Part shown: positions 43,693-53,377 of the stretch, in pieces
Position numbering within the stretch: the first letter of the stretch is position 1
How the letters are laid out: each line of letters opens with the position of its first letter
Origin: Acidithiobacillus caldus ATCC 51756
GTDB lineage: Bacteria > Pseudomonadota > Gammaproteobacteria > Acidithiobacillales > Acidithiobacillaceae
Assembly (NCBI RefSeq): GCF_000175575.2
Contig: NZ_CP005986.1
Span: forward strand, 1,495,549 to 1,559,548
DNA: 64,000 bases
Reading direction: 5' to 3'
Made by a program: the position numbers and the translations under genes
Notes under the pieces: model-generated
Seen by the model: only the letters and a program-made list of their open reading frames with translations
Told to the model about the DNA's origin: nothing
Databases searched by the model: none

Positions 43693-43711
43693 ATAATTAT
43701 ATTCGAATATA
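43693..43711. promoter_or_regulatory. AT-rich palindrome upstream of the SCP2-like gene
   Basis: TATATTCGAATATA (43698-43711) is a perfect 14-base palindrome; overlapping it at 43693-43702 is ATAATTATAT, shared with the region before the efflux operon. It sits 13 bases before the SCP2-like start, where it would act as operator or -10 region. Confidence 0.5.
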
Positions 43712-43749
43712 CTTTCGTATAACCCATCTGCCCCACTTCTCCAGAGCAT

Positions 43750-44499
43750 TTAGACGATCTGTGAAAATCCGCCCACCCGCAAGGCATGACGGAGAATGGC
43801 CGCGCTGAGCCAGAGTCCGAAGAAGGCAGGCATGTAGGAGATGGTGCCGTTGACCGTCTTTGCCCGTCCCCCGGGGCCGGTACCACTGGTCTGCGCCGGT
43901 GCCGCCGGTCGCGGCGCCTCCCGCGAATATACCGTCCAGAAATCCAGGCTTCCGCCAGCCTTGCGCAGCAGCGCGCGAACCTCTCGCGCCAGTGGGCAGC
44001 CCTCGGTCTGATTCAGACGCGCCAAGCGGATCTGCGCCGGATCCAGCCGGTTGCCGGCGCCCATGCTCGAAAAAATCGGCAGGTTCAGCGTTTGTGCCGC
44101 CAGGATGAGCTCGACCTTGCAGGCGATGGCGTCGATACAATCGGCGAGAATGTCCGGGGACAGCTCTGCCAGCAGTGGGCGCACGTTTTTTCCATCGAGG
44201 AAGGTCGCATGACCCTCGACCCGGCAGTCCGGGGCAATATCGGCAATGCGTTCACGCATCACCGCCACCTTCGCACGACCCAGGGAAGAGTGCAGCGCCA
44301 CCAGTTGGCGATTGAGATTGCTCGGGCCCACGGTATCGTGGTCGATGAGGGTAAGTCGACCAACGCCAGCACGCGCCAGGTTTTCGGCGACGTAGCCACC
44401 GACACCACCCAAGCCGGCCACAAGCACGTGGCATTGCGCAAGATAATCCAACGCGTCTCTTCCCAAGAGAATTTCCGTACGACTGAAAGCGGTTTCCAT
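43750..44499 (-). CDS. tcdA: tRNA threonylcarbamoyladenosine dehydratase
   Basis: A 249-residue ThiF/MoeB/E1-like ATP-dependent enzyme that cyclises t6A at position 37 of ANN-decoding tRNAs. N-terminal FSRTEILLGRDAL is followed by the nucleotide fold HVLVAGLGGVGGYVAENLAR, the SNLNRQLVAL segment with the ATP-binding Arg, and a cysteine in NQTEGCPLAREV near the catalytic region. A hydrophobic C-terminal helix is usual for TcdA. The frame is open to an ATG at 44511 that overlaps tatD; I chose 44499. Coupled with tatD upstream. Confidence 0.9.
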   Translation of the reverse strand: METAFSRTEILLGRDALDYLAQCHVLVAGLGGVGGYVAENLARAGVGRLTLIDHDTVGPSNLNRQLVALHSSLGRAKVAVMRERIADIAPDCRVEGHATFLDGKNVRPLLAELSPDILADCIDAIACKVELILAAQTLNLPIFSSMGAGNRLDPAQIRLARLNQTEGCPLAREVRALLRKAGGSLDFWTVYSREAPRPAAPAQTSGTGPGGRAKTVNGTISYMPAFFGLWLSAAILRHALRVGGFSQIV

Positions 44500-44503
44500 G
44501 GCG

Positions 44504-45286
44504 TCAAACATCCGGTAGCGAGAAAAGGGAGCGCGTGGCGGCAGCGGTGATGGCAGAGAGGCTGTCCATATCGGTGTCGCGCAATGCGGCCAGAGTGGCA
44601 AGGACCGAGACGATACGCGCCGGCTCATTGCGCTGGCCCAGGCCATCGGCCGGGGCCTGCCAGGGAGCGTCGGTCTCCACCAGAAAACTACCCTCGGGCA
44701 ACCGCGCCGCCAACGCGCGCAGCCGTCGCGCGCGGGGGTGGGTAAGCGCACCACCGAGCCCGATGTACAGGCCGATATCCAACGCCTTCTGCGCCTGTAC
44801 CCAGCTGCCGGAAAAACTGTGGAGGACACCACGCAAGCCAGAGCGGTGGCGCAGGTTTTGCAGGAGATCTTCGGTACTGCGGCGGGCATGAAGGATGACC
44901 GGCAGGCCAAGTTCCTCCGCCAGATCCAGCTGGCGATGCAAAAAATCCAGCTGTATGGCCCACGGTGAGGCGTCTGGCCCGCGGTCCAGACCGATCTCGC
45001 CCAGGGCCACGGCCGTGCGCAGATACCGACGCAGACGCTGCTCCCAGGACTGGCCCGGGGATCTGTACAAGTCAGCGAGATAGCAGGGGTGGGCGCCAAA
45101 GGCGGCAAACCAAGCCGTGTTCGTGGCCGCAAGCTGTGCCAGTCGTTGCCAATGTTGGGGATCGTAACCCGGGAGAATCAGGGCGTCGACACCGGCGGCC
45201 ACGGCTCTGTTCCAGACCTGCGCACGGTCGGGCGCAAACGCCGGAGCGTCAAAATGGCAATGGCTATCGATGATTCCCTGGACCAT
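44504..45286 (-). CDS. tatD: TatD-family metal-dependent DNase
   Basis: A 260-residue TIM-barrel hydrolase. Metal ligands are visible as HxH in DSHCHFD, E in ALGEIGLD, H in PVILHARRST, H in GVLHSFSG and D in LVETDAPW. Family members are 3'-5' exonucleases or D-aminoacyl-tRNA deacylase-like enzymes. The much longer open frame upstream is antisense to the monooxygenase gene and is rejected; ATG 45284-45286 gives MVQGIIDSHCHFD. Divergent from the ubiH-like gene 80 bases away. Confidence 0.92.
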   Translation of the reverse strand: MVQGIIDSHCHFDAPAFAPDRAQVWNRAVAAGVDALILPGYDPQHWQRLAQLAATNTAWFAAFGAHPCYLADLYRSPGQSWEQRLRRYLRTAVALGEIGLDRGPDASPWAIQLDFLHRQLDLAEELGLPVILHARRSTEDLLQNLRHRSGLRGVLHSFSGSWVQAQKALDIGLYIGLGGALTHPRARRLRALAARLPEGSFLVETDAPWQAPADGLGQRNEPARIVSVLATLAALRDTDMDSLSAITAAATRSLFSLPDV

Positions 45287-45366
45287 GACGGGAGAGTACG
45301 GCAAGGGCACTGGGTGGACAACGTTTGCCCCTTGCCCTGGTCCGGGCTTTGCTCTTAAATGGCAGC

Positions 45367-46632
45367 ATGAATCCTGCAACGGCCGAGGTGAGCGAGAACG
45401 CGGAGATCGCGATACTGGGCAACGGCCCGGTGGCGCAGAGTCTGGTCCTCGCCCTTGGCGAGCTTGGGCGGTCTTGTCTCCTGGTGGACACCCGTCCCGC
45501 GATGGCCCACAGCCCGGAACAGAACGCCGAGAGAACGGTGGCCCTCGCCGCGGGGTCGCGCCGTCTGCTGGACGCACTGGGCGTGCGGCTGGGTGATCCA
45601 GGACTTGGCGCCATCGCCCGGGTACAGATCTCTCAGGCGCGTGGAGGCCCCAGGGTAGAGCTCTCTCACCGCCTGTTGGCCATCCCGGAAAAACGCCTCG
45701 GCGAGGTGTGGCCATTATCCACCCTGAGTGCAACCATCGCCCAGGGTCTCGAGCGGCTGGGAACGGTGAAGGCCAAGCCCTGGGGACCGCTGCAAGGCTT
45801 TTCCTGGCACCCAGACCACGTGGAGCTGCAGTGGCCCAAGGCCAGGATCCAGGCTCGGCTCGTCGTCCTCGCCGATGGCGGACACGGACATCTTGGCCCT
45901 CTGCTGGGTCTGCAGCGCCGCGGCTGGGACCATAATCGTCAGGCCCTCGTCGCCCGGGTGCGGGTGGCCAGCGAGCCCAGTGGAGAGCGCTGCGCCTATG
46001 AGCACTTTCTGGCCAGTGGACCGCTTGCCTTTCTGCCCGTAGACGCACCCCGGGAATTTTCCCTGGTGTGGAGCCTGTTTCCGAGCGAGGCGGCAGTCCT
46101 GCTCCGTGCCAACGATGTGGTCTTCCTGCAGAAGCTCAACGCCGTCCGGCCCCAAGGTCTTGCCGCCGTGACCGAGGTGCATAATCGCGGCTTCTATCCC
46201 CTGTACTTCCAGCAGTACACGGCCGCGCCCGAGAGTCGCGTCGTGCTTTTGGGCAATGCCGCCCAGACCCTGCACCCCTTGGCCGGCCAAGGCTACAATC
46301 TCGGTCTGCGCGACAGCATCACCCTCGCCGCGCTGCTGCGGGAAAGCCTCGAGCGTGCCGAGGATCCCGGCGCAATCCAGCTGCTCCAGGATTTTCAGCG
46401 CATCCGCAGGCGCGATCGGCTGGAGATCATCGCCTTTACGGAGGGTATGAACCGTCTCTTCGGGCTTCGCTCCGCCCCCGTGCATCTGCTGCGCGCCGCA
46501 GGTCTGGCGGCATTGCAGATGTCGCCAGGAATCAAGGCCCGCCTCGCGGCGCGCCTTGCGGGTCTGCGTCTGCCTTCGGCCAGTCACATTCCCGACCTCG
46601 ACGTGGAGAATGCTGCCTATGCCCGAACGTGA
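45367..46632 (+). CDS. UbiH/UbiI-type FAD monooxygenase, first paralogue
   Basis: A 421-residue flavoprotein hydroxylase of the ubiquinone pathway type. The Rossmann motif is altered, IAILGNGPVAQSL, with Ala for the third glycine. The middle DG-type motif reads VVLADGGHGHLG; the second FAD motif LGNAAQTLHPLAGQGYNLGLRD is well conserved. The ATG at 45367 is chosen over an earlier one that gives a hydrophobic extra. It overlaps the second paralogue by 14 bases. Whether it is UbiH, UbiF or UbiI cannot be said from sequence alone. Confidence 0.87.
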   Translation: MNPATAEVSENAEIAILGNGPVAQSLVLALGELGRSCLLVDTRPAMAHSPEQNAERTVALAAGSRRLLDALGVRLGDPGLGAIARVQISQARGGPRVELSHRLLAIPEKRLGEVWPLSTLSATIAQGLERLGTVKAKPWGPLQGFSWHPDHVELQWPKARIQARLVVLADGGHGHLGPLLGLQRRGWDHNRQALVARVRVASEPSGERCAYEHFLASGPLAFLPVDAPREFSLVWSLFPSEAAVLLRANDVVFLQKLNAVRPQGLAAVTEVHNRGFYPLYFQQYTAAPESRVVLLGNAAQTLHPLAGQGYNLGLRDSITLAALLRESLERAEDPGAIQLLQDFQRIRRRDRLEIIAFTEGMNRLFGLRSAPVHLLRAAGLAALQMSPGIKARLAARLAGLRLPSASHIPDLDVENAAYART

Positions 46633-47806
46633 CCACTATGACTTGGCGGTATCCGGGGCCGGAATGGTCGGTGCCGCCCTTGCCCTAGCACTGGCGCGCG
46701 AACACTGGCGAGTGGCCATTGCCGAGCGCCGCAGCGCCAGCGATTGTGCAACGCACGATCCCTACGAGCGCATCAGTCTCATCAATGCCGCTGCCTCAGA
46801 GTTTTTGGCGGATCTCGGCATCGATATTGCGCGTCTGGGCACACCCGTGTTGCGGATGCGGGTCTGGGATCACCAATGGCCCGGGAGCATACAACTGGAC
46901 GCCGAGGATGAGGGTTTGCCCCGCCTTGGCTACATGGTCGAGAACCGAGCACTGGAACAAGCCCTGCACGCGGCTCTCAAGGACGCGGGCGTGGCCATAC
47001 ACTACGCCACCCAATGGCAGGCGGGCCCGCTGCAAGACCATCACCGATTGCTCTACGATGGCCATGGTGAGGCCATCGCCACGACGCTCCTTGCCATTGC
47101 CGAGGGTCGTGAATCCAGGCTCCGGGATCGCTGTGCGCCGGCCCCTATCTGGCGTGAGGACTACCGGCAGCAGGCCATCACCGCGACGGTGTGGATGGAA
47201 AGGCCGCACACTGGCACCGCTTACCAGCGTTTTCTCCCGACAGGACCACTGGCCGTCCTGCCCTTCAGCGACGACGCTGGTGGCCAGCCGCGGGCAAGCA
47301 TTGTCTGGAGCGCGCGTAACAGCTTGGCGCGGCGGTTGCTGGCACTGTCGGACGCTGAATTTCTGTGTCGCATGCAGGAAAGTTTTGGAGCCCAGCTGGG
47401 GCGCTTTACGGCCGTCGGCAAACGCGGTCACTACCCCCTGTCGGCCCTGCACCTTAGCCGCTACCGCAGCGAGCGTGCCGTCGTTCTGGGCGACAGTGCC
47501 CACGGTGTGCACCCCCTTGCCGGGCTTGGCGTCAATCTGGGTTTTCGCGATGTTGCGGCCTTGCGCCAGATTCTCGTCGAGGCGCAGCGGCAGCGCCGGG
47601 ATTGGGGCTCGGCTGCGGTACTGGCACAATACGAACGCCAGCGTCGTCCCGACAATCTGGTCACGGTACTGACCTGCGGCGCGCTCAACCGGCTTTTCTC
47701 CAACCGCAGTGCTGCCCTGGCTGGCCTGCGCGACATCGGGCTCATGGGCAGCAACCTGATTCCACCCGTCAAGGCTTTTTTCATTCGACAGGCCACAGGC
47801 CTCTGA
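46619..47806 (+). CDS. UbiH/UbiI-type FAD monooxygenase, second paralogue
   Basis: A 395-residue relative of the preceding protein with an intact dinucleotide motif AVSGAGMVGAALALAL, AIAEGRESRLRD (Glu for Asp in the usual ADGRxS) and FAD motif LGDSAHGVHPLAGLGVNLGFRD. It should hydroxylate the quinone ring. GGAG nine bases before the ATG sets the start; the frame is open upstream inside the first paralogue. The tandem arrangement mirrors E. coli ubiH-ubiI (visC). UbiK, a Ubi-complex accessory factor, follows 10 bases later. Confidence 0.9.
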   Translation: MPERDHYDLAVSGAGMVGAALALALAREHWRVAIAERRSASDCATHDPYERISLINAAASEFLADLGIDIARLGTPVLRMRVWDHQWPGSIQLDAEDEGLPRLGYMVENRALEQALHAALKDAGVAIHYATQWQAGPLQDHHRLLYDGHGEAIATTLLAIAEGRESRLRDRCAPAPIWREDYRQQAITATVWMERPHTGTAYQRFLPTGPLAVLPFSDDAGGQPRASIVWSARNSLARRLLALSDAEFLCRMQESFGAQLGRFTAVGKRGHYPLSALHLSRYRSERAVVLGDSAHGVHPLAGLGVNLGFRDVAALRQILVEAQRQRRDWGSAAVLAQYERQRRPDNLVTVLTCGALNRLFSNRSAALAGLRDIGLMGSNLIPPVKAFFIRQATGL

Positions 47807-47816
47807 GGAGTCCGTC

Positions 47817-48092
47817 ATGCAGAACCGTATTGCCGACAACATTGCCGCCGCCCTAGGCGACACCCTCGCCCGCCTCGGCTCCGTCAAGGAAGACGTGGAC
47901 CAGCAGCTGCGTGCGGCGGTGGCCAACGCCCTGGATCGCCTGGATATCGTCACCCGCGAGGACTTCGACATCCAGCAGGACCTGGTTGCCCGCCTCGGCG
48001 CGCGGCTGGCGGCCCTGGAGGAGCGCGTCGCCCGTTTGGAGGAAGAACAGACCGGCGAAGCCACGCCCTCCGCGCCCAGTGCCGCGGACTGA
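47817..48092 (+). CDS. ubiK: Ubiquinone accessory factor UbiK (BMFP/YqiC family)
   Basis: A 91-residue helical protein: an amphipathic N-terminal half (MQNRIADNIAAALGDTL) and a C-terminal coiled coil (ARLAALEERVARLEEEQ), with acidic residues. The family trimerises through the coiled coil and helps the Ubi complex, binding lipids and UbiJ. It follows the monooxygenase genes and precedes comM by 3 bases, the usual gammaproteobacterial context (yqiC next to related genes). Confidence 0.9.
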   Translation: MQNRIADNIAAALGDTLARLGSVKEDVDQQLRAAVANALDRLDIVTREDFDIQQDLVARLGARLAALEERVARLEEEQTGEATPSAPSAAD

Positions 48093-48095
48093 AGC

Positions 48096-49616
48096 GTGCC
48101 CCTGGCAATCGTTCAGAGTCGTGCGGTTGCCGGCATTCAGGGCGCCGAAGTGGTGGTGGAGTGTGATCTCGGACCGGGTCTGCCCACCTTTGCCGTCGTG
48201 GGGCTTGCCGAAACGGCGGTGAAAGAGGCCCGCGACCGGGTGCGCTCGGCCATCCAGAACAGTGGCCTCGATTTTCCGGCGCGGCGCATCGTCGTCAACC
48301 TCGCCCCGGCGGACCTACCCAAGGAAGGGGGTCGCTTCGATCTACCCATCGCCCTAGGCATCCTCGCTGCCAGCGGTCAGATCCCCATGGCCGCCCTCAC
48401 GGCCATGGAGTGCATCGGTGAATTGGCTCTGGACGGTGGTCTGCGCCCGGTGCCCGGTGCCCTGAGTGCTGCCCTGGCGGCCAGTGGTGCGGGCCGGGAA
48501 TTGCTCTTGCCTCGGGCCAATGCCGATGAAGCCGTTCTGGCCGAGGGTGCGGTCATCCGCGCTGCGGCCACCTTGGCACAGGCCGTAGCCCATCTACGAG
48601 GACAGCGGCATCTGCCAGCATGGGAAGCCAGCCATGGCCCGGCGGGGGAACCCGAAGCACTTGCCGAGACCTTGCCGGATATTGCCGATGTGCGGGGCCA
48701 GGAGATGGTCAAGCGGGCGCTGGTGGTCGCTGCCCTGGGTGGTCATCACTTGCTTTTGTCGGGTCCTCCGGGTACCGGCAAGAGTATGCTGGCCATGCGC
48801 TTACCGGGCCTCTTGCCACCCCTGCAACGGGACGAGGCCATGGAGGTCGCTGCCCTACACAGTCTGCACGGCAGCTTCGAGAGTCGCCACTGGCGACGCC
48901 GGCCCTTTCGCAGTCCACACCACAGTGCCTCCGTTGCGGCGCTGGTGGGCGGCGGATCGCGTCCCAAACCCGGCGAGATCAGCCTCGCCCACGGCGGTGT
49001 ACTTTTTCTGGACGAACTGCCAGAATTTCCGCGGGCCGTCCTCGAGGCCCTGCGGGAGCCTCTGGAAACGGGTGAGATTCACATTTCCCGGGCCAATCGG
49101 CATACCTCCTACCCGGCCCGCTTTCAGTTGGTGGCGGCCATGAATCCCTGCCCTTGCGGTCATCTGGGCAACCCGCGGGAGGCCTGCCGCTGCACACCCG
49201 CCCAGATTCAGCAGTACCGCGGCCGGCTCTCGGGGCCGCTTTTGGATCGTATCGACATTCAGGTTGAGGTACCCGCTTTGCCCATCGAAGCACTCCAGCA
49301 GAAGGAATCGGGCCCGGATTCGGCGTATTGGCGCGAGCGCATCGGTGCTGCTCGTGAGCGGCAGATGCTGCGTCAGGGCTGCCTCAACGGACAGCTCCAG
49401 GGCAAGGCCCTGGATCGGCAGGTGACTCTGGCACCGGCAGATCGCAGTTTTCTGGAGCGTGCCGCGCAGAGCCTTGCATTCTCGGCACGCGCCTACCATC
49501 GGGTGCTGCGGGTGGCACGCAGCATTGCCGACCTGGAGGCAAGGGACTCGATACACCGGGAAGACCTGGCCGAAGCCATCCAGTACCGCCGCCTGGCTCT
49601 GAGCCTTGGGCACTGA
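48096..49616 (+). CDS. comM: YifB/ComM-family Mg-chelatase-like AAA protein
   Basis: A 506-residue AAA+ protein; ComM in naturally transformable bacteria is a DNA branch-migration helicase. N-terminal ChlI-like region (about 1-165) holds GLPTFAVVGLAETAVKEARDR in parts; Walker A is LLSGPPGTGKSMLA, Walker B LFLDELPEF, with a zinc-binding MNPCPCGHLGN and CTP cysteine cluster, and a C-terminal Mg_chelatase domain ending RRLALSLGH. The start is GTG, 3 bases after ubiK. Its presence with a type IV pilus operon is compatible with natural competence (inference). Confidence 0.93.
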   Translation: MPLAIVQSRAVAGIQGAEVVVECDLGPGLPTFAVVGLAETAVKEARDRVRSAIQNSGLDFPARRIVVNLAPADLPKEGGRFDLPIALGILAASGQIPMAALTAMECIGELALDGGLRPVPGALSAALAASGAGRELLLPRANADEAVLAEGAVIRAAATLAQAVAHLRGQRHLPAWEASHGPAGEPEALAETLPDIADVRGQEMVKRALVVAALGGHHLLLSGPPGTGKSMLAMRLPGLLPPLQRDEAMEVAALHSLHGSFESRHWRRRPFRSPHHSASVAALVGGGSRPKPGEISLAHGGVLFLDELPEFPRAVLEALREPLETGEIHISRANRHTSYPARFQLVAAMNPCPCGHLGNPREACRCTPAQIQQYRGRLSGPLLDRIDIQVEVPALPIEALQQKESGPDSAYWRERIGAARERQMLRQGCLNGQLQGKALDRQVTLAPADRSFLERAAQSLAFSARAYHRVLRVARSIADLEARDSIHREDLAEAIQYRRLALSLGH

Positions 49617-49631
49617 CGGAGCCTAAACCCC

Positions 49632-50285
49632 ATGATGTTGCTGCGGCGCTTGCCCACTGCCCGCGAGCCGCGTCTCTATATGGCGCTGGAACGCACTTAC
49701 CTTGGCTACTTCAAGTTCCTCTTTATTGCCATCGGCACGGGCCTCCTTTCCGCACGCCTTGCCGTGCTTTTTCACGCTCTGCACTATGGCCACCTGGCCC
49801 ATTTTTTTACGGAGCTTTTTCGCCTACTCACCTGGCCCGCCATCATCCTCGTCTTTTTGGTGGGATTCTGGTTCATGACCGACCTCGAACACATCGGTAA
49901 AGGAATCACTGTGGCAGCTAAAGAAATCATCGACCCGCGCATCTACATGGCAGCGGAGCGTACCTTCCTCGCGTGGGTACGGACCGGCATCGGCCTCATC
50001 GCCTTCGGCTTCGTCATCGAGAAATTCGACTTCTTCCTGGAACAGTTATCGGTGATGTTGCACACCAAACTGACCATGGGCGAGGGCTTCTCGGGCATGG
50101 GTATCGTCTTCATCCTGCTGGGCGTCACCAATCTCGTCATCGGCGGTATCAACTTCATCCGTACGGTGCGTAAGGTGGATCAGGGGGAGTATCACATCAA
50201 CAAGTTTCTGTACGGCCTGTACGGAGTGATTCTCCTGACCATCACCGGCGTGCTTGCGGTCATGATCATTCGCGTCTCGCCCTAG
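49632..50285 (+). CDS. Double DUF202 (YidH-like) membrane protein
   Basis: A 217-residue inner membrane protein with five or six hydrophobic segments. Two similar units are visible: EPRLYMALERTYLGYFKF (about 12-30) and DPRIYMAAERTFLAWVRTG (about 98-116), each followed by hydrophobic helices, so the protein looks like an internal duplication of DUF202. The second copy keeps the family motif better. The function of DUF202 is not established. It follows comM by 15 bases and converges with pssA. Confidence 0.82.
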   Translation: MMLLRRLPTAREPRLYMALERTYLGYFKFLFIAIGTGLLSARLAVLFHALHYGHLAHFFTELFRLLTWPAIILVFLVGFWFMTDLEHIGKGITVAAKEIIDPRIYMAAERTFLAWVRTGIGLIAFGFVIEKFDFFLEQLSVMLHTKLTMGEGFSGMGIVFILLGVTNLVIGGINFIRTVRKVDQGEYHINKFLYGLYGVILLTITGVLAVMIIRVSP

Positions 50286-50296
50286 GATGGAGGCAC

Positions 50297-51046
50297 TCAG
50301 CGACTGCCGTGACGTCGTCGTAGCAGACGGTGCTGGCGCATCTGCCACAGGGTGAGCAGAGGGCCGCTCAGGGTGAAGAGCAAAGCCGCACCGAAGAGTA
50401 CCAGGGGTGGGTGAATGGCAATGAGCGCCAAGATCAACACGAAGCCGATGGCCAATGCGAAAGGTACCCGTCCGTGCAGGTCAAAGTCCTTGAAACTGCG
50501 GTAACGGATGTTGCTGACCATGAGCAGCGCCAGCAGATAGACGAGCACGAGGGCAAGCACCTCCGCCACGCGCGTCAGCCAGGGATGGCGCTCACCCACG
50601 GCAACCCACACCAAGCTGGTCAGCACGGCGGCGGCCGTGGGGATGGGCAGGCCCTGAAAATAGCGCTTCGAAGCACTGTGTACCTGACTGTTGAAGCGCG
50701 CCAGACGCAAGGCACCGCAGGCGGTGTAGACAAAGGCGCCGAGCCAGCCGAACTTGCCGTAGTCCTGTAGGCCCCAGAGCAGCACCAGCAGCGCTGGAGC
50801 GACACCGAAGGCGATGACATCGGCCAGGGAGTCGTACTCGGCACCAAAGGCGCTCTGCGTACCGGTCATGCGCGCTACCCGCCCATCCAGGCCGTCCAGG
50901 ATCATGGCTATGAAAATGGCGATGGCCGCCACCCGGAAATGTCCGTGAACGGAGGCCACGATGGCATAGAAGGCCGCAAAAAGACTGGCGGTAGTGAAGA
51001 GATTGGGGAGGAGGTAGACGCCCCGGCGTGGGTAATGCGCTTTCAC
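50297..51046 (-). CDS. pssA: Phosphatidylserine synthase (CDP-diacylglycerol-serine)
   Basis: Integral membrane CDP-alcohol phosphotransferase (249 aa) of type II PssA; makes phosphatidylserine from CDP-DAG and serine. The signature DGLDGRVARMTGTQSAFGAE followed by YDSLADVIAFG keeps all catalytic aspartates; about eight hydrophobic segments follow. The GTG at 51044-51046 overlaps the psd stop (GTGA); an upstream in-frame start lies inside psd. Together psd and pssA give phosphatidylethanolamine. Confidence 0.92.
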   Translation of the reverse strand: MKAHYPRRGVYLLPNLFTTASLFAAFYAIVASVHGHFRVAAIAIFIAMILDGLDGRVARMTGTQSAFGAEYDSLADVIAFGVAPALLVLLWGLQDYGKFGWLGAFVYTACGALRLARFNSQVHSASKRYFQGLPIPTAAAVLTSLVWVAVGERHPWLTRVAEVLALVLVYLLALLMVSNIRYRSFKDFDLHGRVPFALAIGFVLILALIAIHPPLVLFGAALLFTLSGPLLTLWQMRQHRLLRRRHGSR

Positions 51047-51705
51047 GCCTGGGTCTCGGGCAAAACGGCCAGCCACTGGGCTCCCGAACGCACCTTGTCC
51101 CCCAGACTCACCCGCAGCTGGCTACCCAGAGGCAAATAGGTATCGACCCGAGATCCAAAGCGAATGAAGCCGAGTCTTCCGCCCAGTTCCGCCACATCAC
51201 CCTGACGCAGGTAACACAGAATCCGCCGAGCGACGAGGCCTGCAACTTGCACCACGGTAACATCCTGCCCGAACTCACTCTGCAGCCACAGGGCGTTACG
51301 CTCGTTCTCCAGGGATGCCTTGGCCAGAGCAGCGTTGAAGAAGCGCCCGGGAAAGTACCAGACACCCCGCACCAATCCCGCCACCGGTGTACGGTTGACG
51401 TGCACATCAAAGACGTTCATGAAAATACTGATCTTGATGGCAGGCCGCTGGAGATAGGGATCTTCCACCTGCTCGATGGCGATGACTCGCCCATCCGCTG
51501 GACAGAGTACGCCGCCAGCCAGCGCCTCGGGCAGTGGGCGCTGCGGATCTCGAAAGAACTGGAGGCTGAAAAGGCTGAGCAGTAGCATGGGCAGGCTCCA
51601 CCACAAACCCGCCAGGCACCAGAGCAGCGCAGTAAGGGCGAGGAAGGCCAGGATGAAAGGCCACCCCTCCAGGGCAATGCCAAGAATCCGAGCTTTCCGG
51701 TTCAT
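51043..51705 (-). CDS. psd: Phosphatidylserine decarboxylase proenzyme (short type)
   Basis: A 220-residue PSD-A-type proenzyme that self-cleaves at the Gly-Ser bond in IRFGSRVD (near residue 192) to form the pyruvoyl subunit. The body has SLQFFRDPQRPLPEALAGG, LCPADGRVI, ISIFMNVFDVHVNRTPVAG and YLRQGDVAELGGRLG; two hydrophobic helices lie at the N-terminus. ATG 51703-51705 is chosen; a GTG at 51718-51720 is possible. It overlaps pssA by 4 bases. Confidence 0.92.
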   Translation of the reverse strand: MNRKARILGIALEGWPFILAFLALTALLWCLAGLWWSLPMLLLSLFSLQFFRDPQRPLPEALAGGVLCPADGRVIAIEQVEDPYLQRPAIKISIFMNVFDVHVNRTPVAGLVRGVWYFPGRFFNAALAKASLENERNALWLQSEFGQDVTVVQVAGLVARRILCYLRQGDVAELGGRLGFIRFGSRVDTYLPLGSQLRVSLGDKVRSGAQWLAVLPETQA

Positions 51706-51822
51706 GGCAAGTCTGGACACATGCAGCGACGCGACCCAGGAGCGAAGGGTACAGGAAGCACTCCGCCCCGACCACGCTGCCCAAGGCCTGCTGACAAACG
51801 GGCCCGCATGTGCGAGCTTCCC

Positions 51823-52881
<1,059 letters not shown>

Positions 52882-53376
52882 TCAGATGCTGCGGGAGCCG
52901 CGGGCGATGGCACTGGCGCCGCTGCGCACTACGTCGATGACCATACCCGGGTCCAGGGCACTGAGAAAGGCGTCCAGCTTTTCTCCGGTGCCCGTGAGCT
53001 CGATGGTGTAGGAGCGGTCGGTAACGTCGATGATGCGCCCGCGGAAGATGTCCGCCAGGCGCTTGACCTCTTCCCGGTCCGGACCCACGGCGTGCACCTT
53101 GATGAGCATGAGCTCGCGTTCGATGTGCGGCCCGTCCGTCAGGTCGTGGACGCGGATCACTTCCACGAGCTTGTTCAACTGTTTCAGCACCTGCTCCATG
53201 ATTTCTTCGGAGCCACGGGTAACCACGGTCATGCGCGAAATGCTGGCGTCGTGGGTGGGCGCTACGGTCATGGCTTCGATATTGTAGCCCCGCGCCGAGA
53301 ACAGCCCGGCGACCCGGGACAGGGCGCCGGATTCGTTTTCCAGAAGGATCGAGATGATGTGGCGAGGACTCTGCAT
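52882..53376 (-). CDS. ilvH: Acetolactate synthase small (regulatory) subunit
   Basis: A 164-residue ACT-domain protein that activates the large subunit and confers feedback inhibition by valine. The N-terminal ACT domain reads RHIISILLENESGALSRVAG and FSARGYNIEAMTVAPT, the C-terminal half follows QLNKLVEVIRVHDLTDG. It is directly after ilvB with a one-base gap (stop/start spacing), so translation is probably coupled. Symbol ilvN is equally used. Confidence 0.96.
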   Translation of the reverse strand: MQSPRHIISILLENESGALSRVAGLFSARGYNIEAMTVAPTHDASISRMTVVTRGSEEIMEQVLKQLNKLVEVIRVHDLTDGPHIERELMLIKVHAVGPDREEVKRLADIFRGRIIDVTDRSYTIELTGTGEKLDAFLSALDPGMVIDVVRSGASAIARGSRSI

Positions 53377-53377
53377 A

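Noticed and set aside
45287-46048. N-terminal extension of tatD
   Set aside because: Antisense to the monooxygenase gene; TatD begins at the HxH motif.
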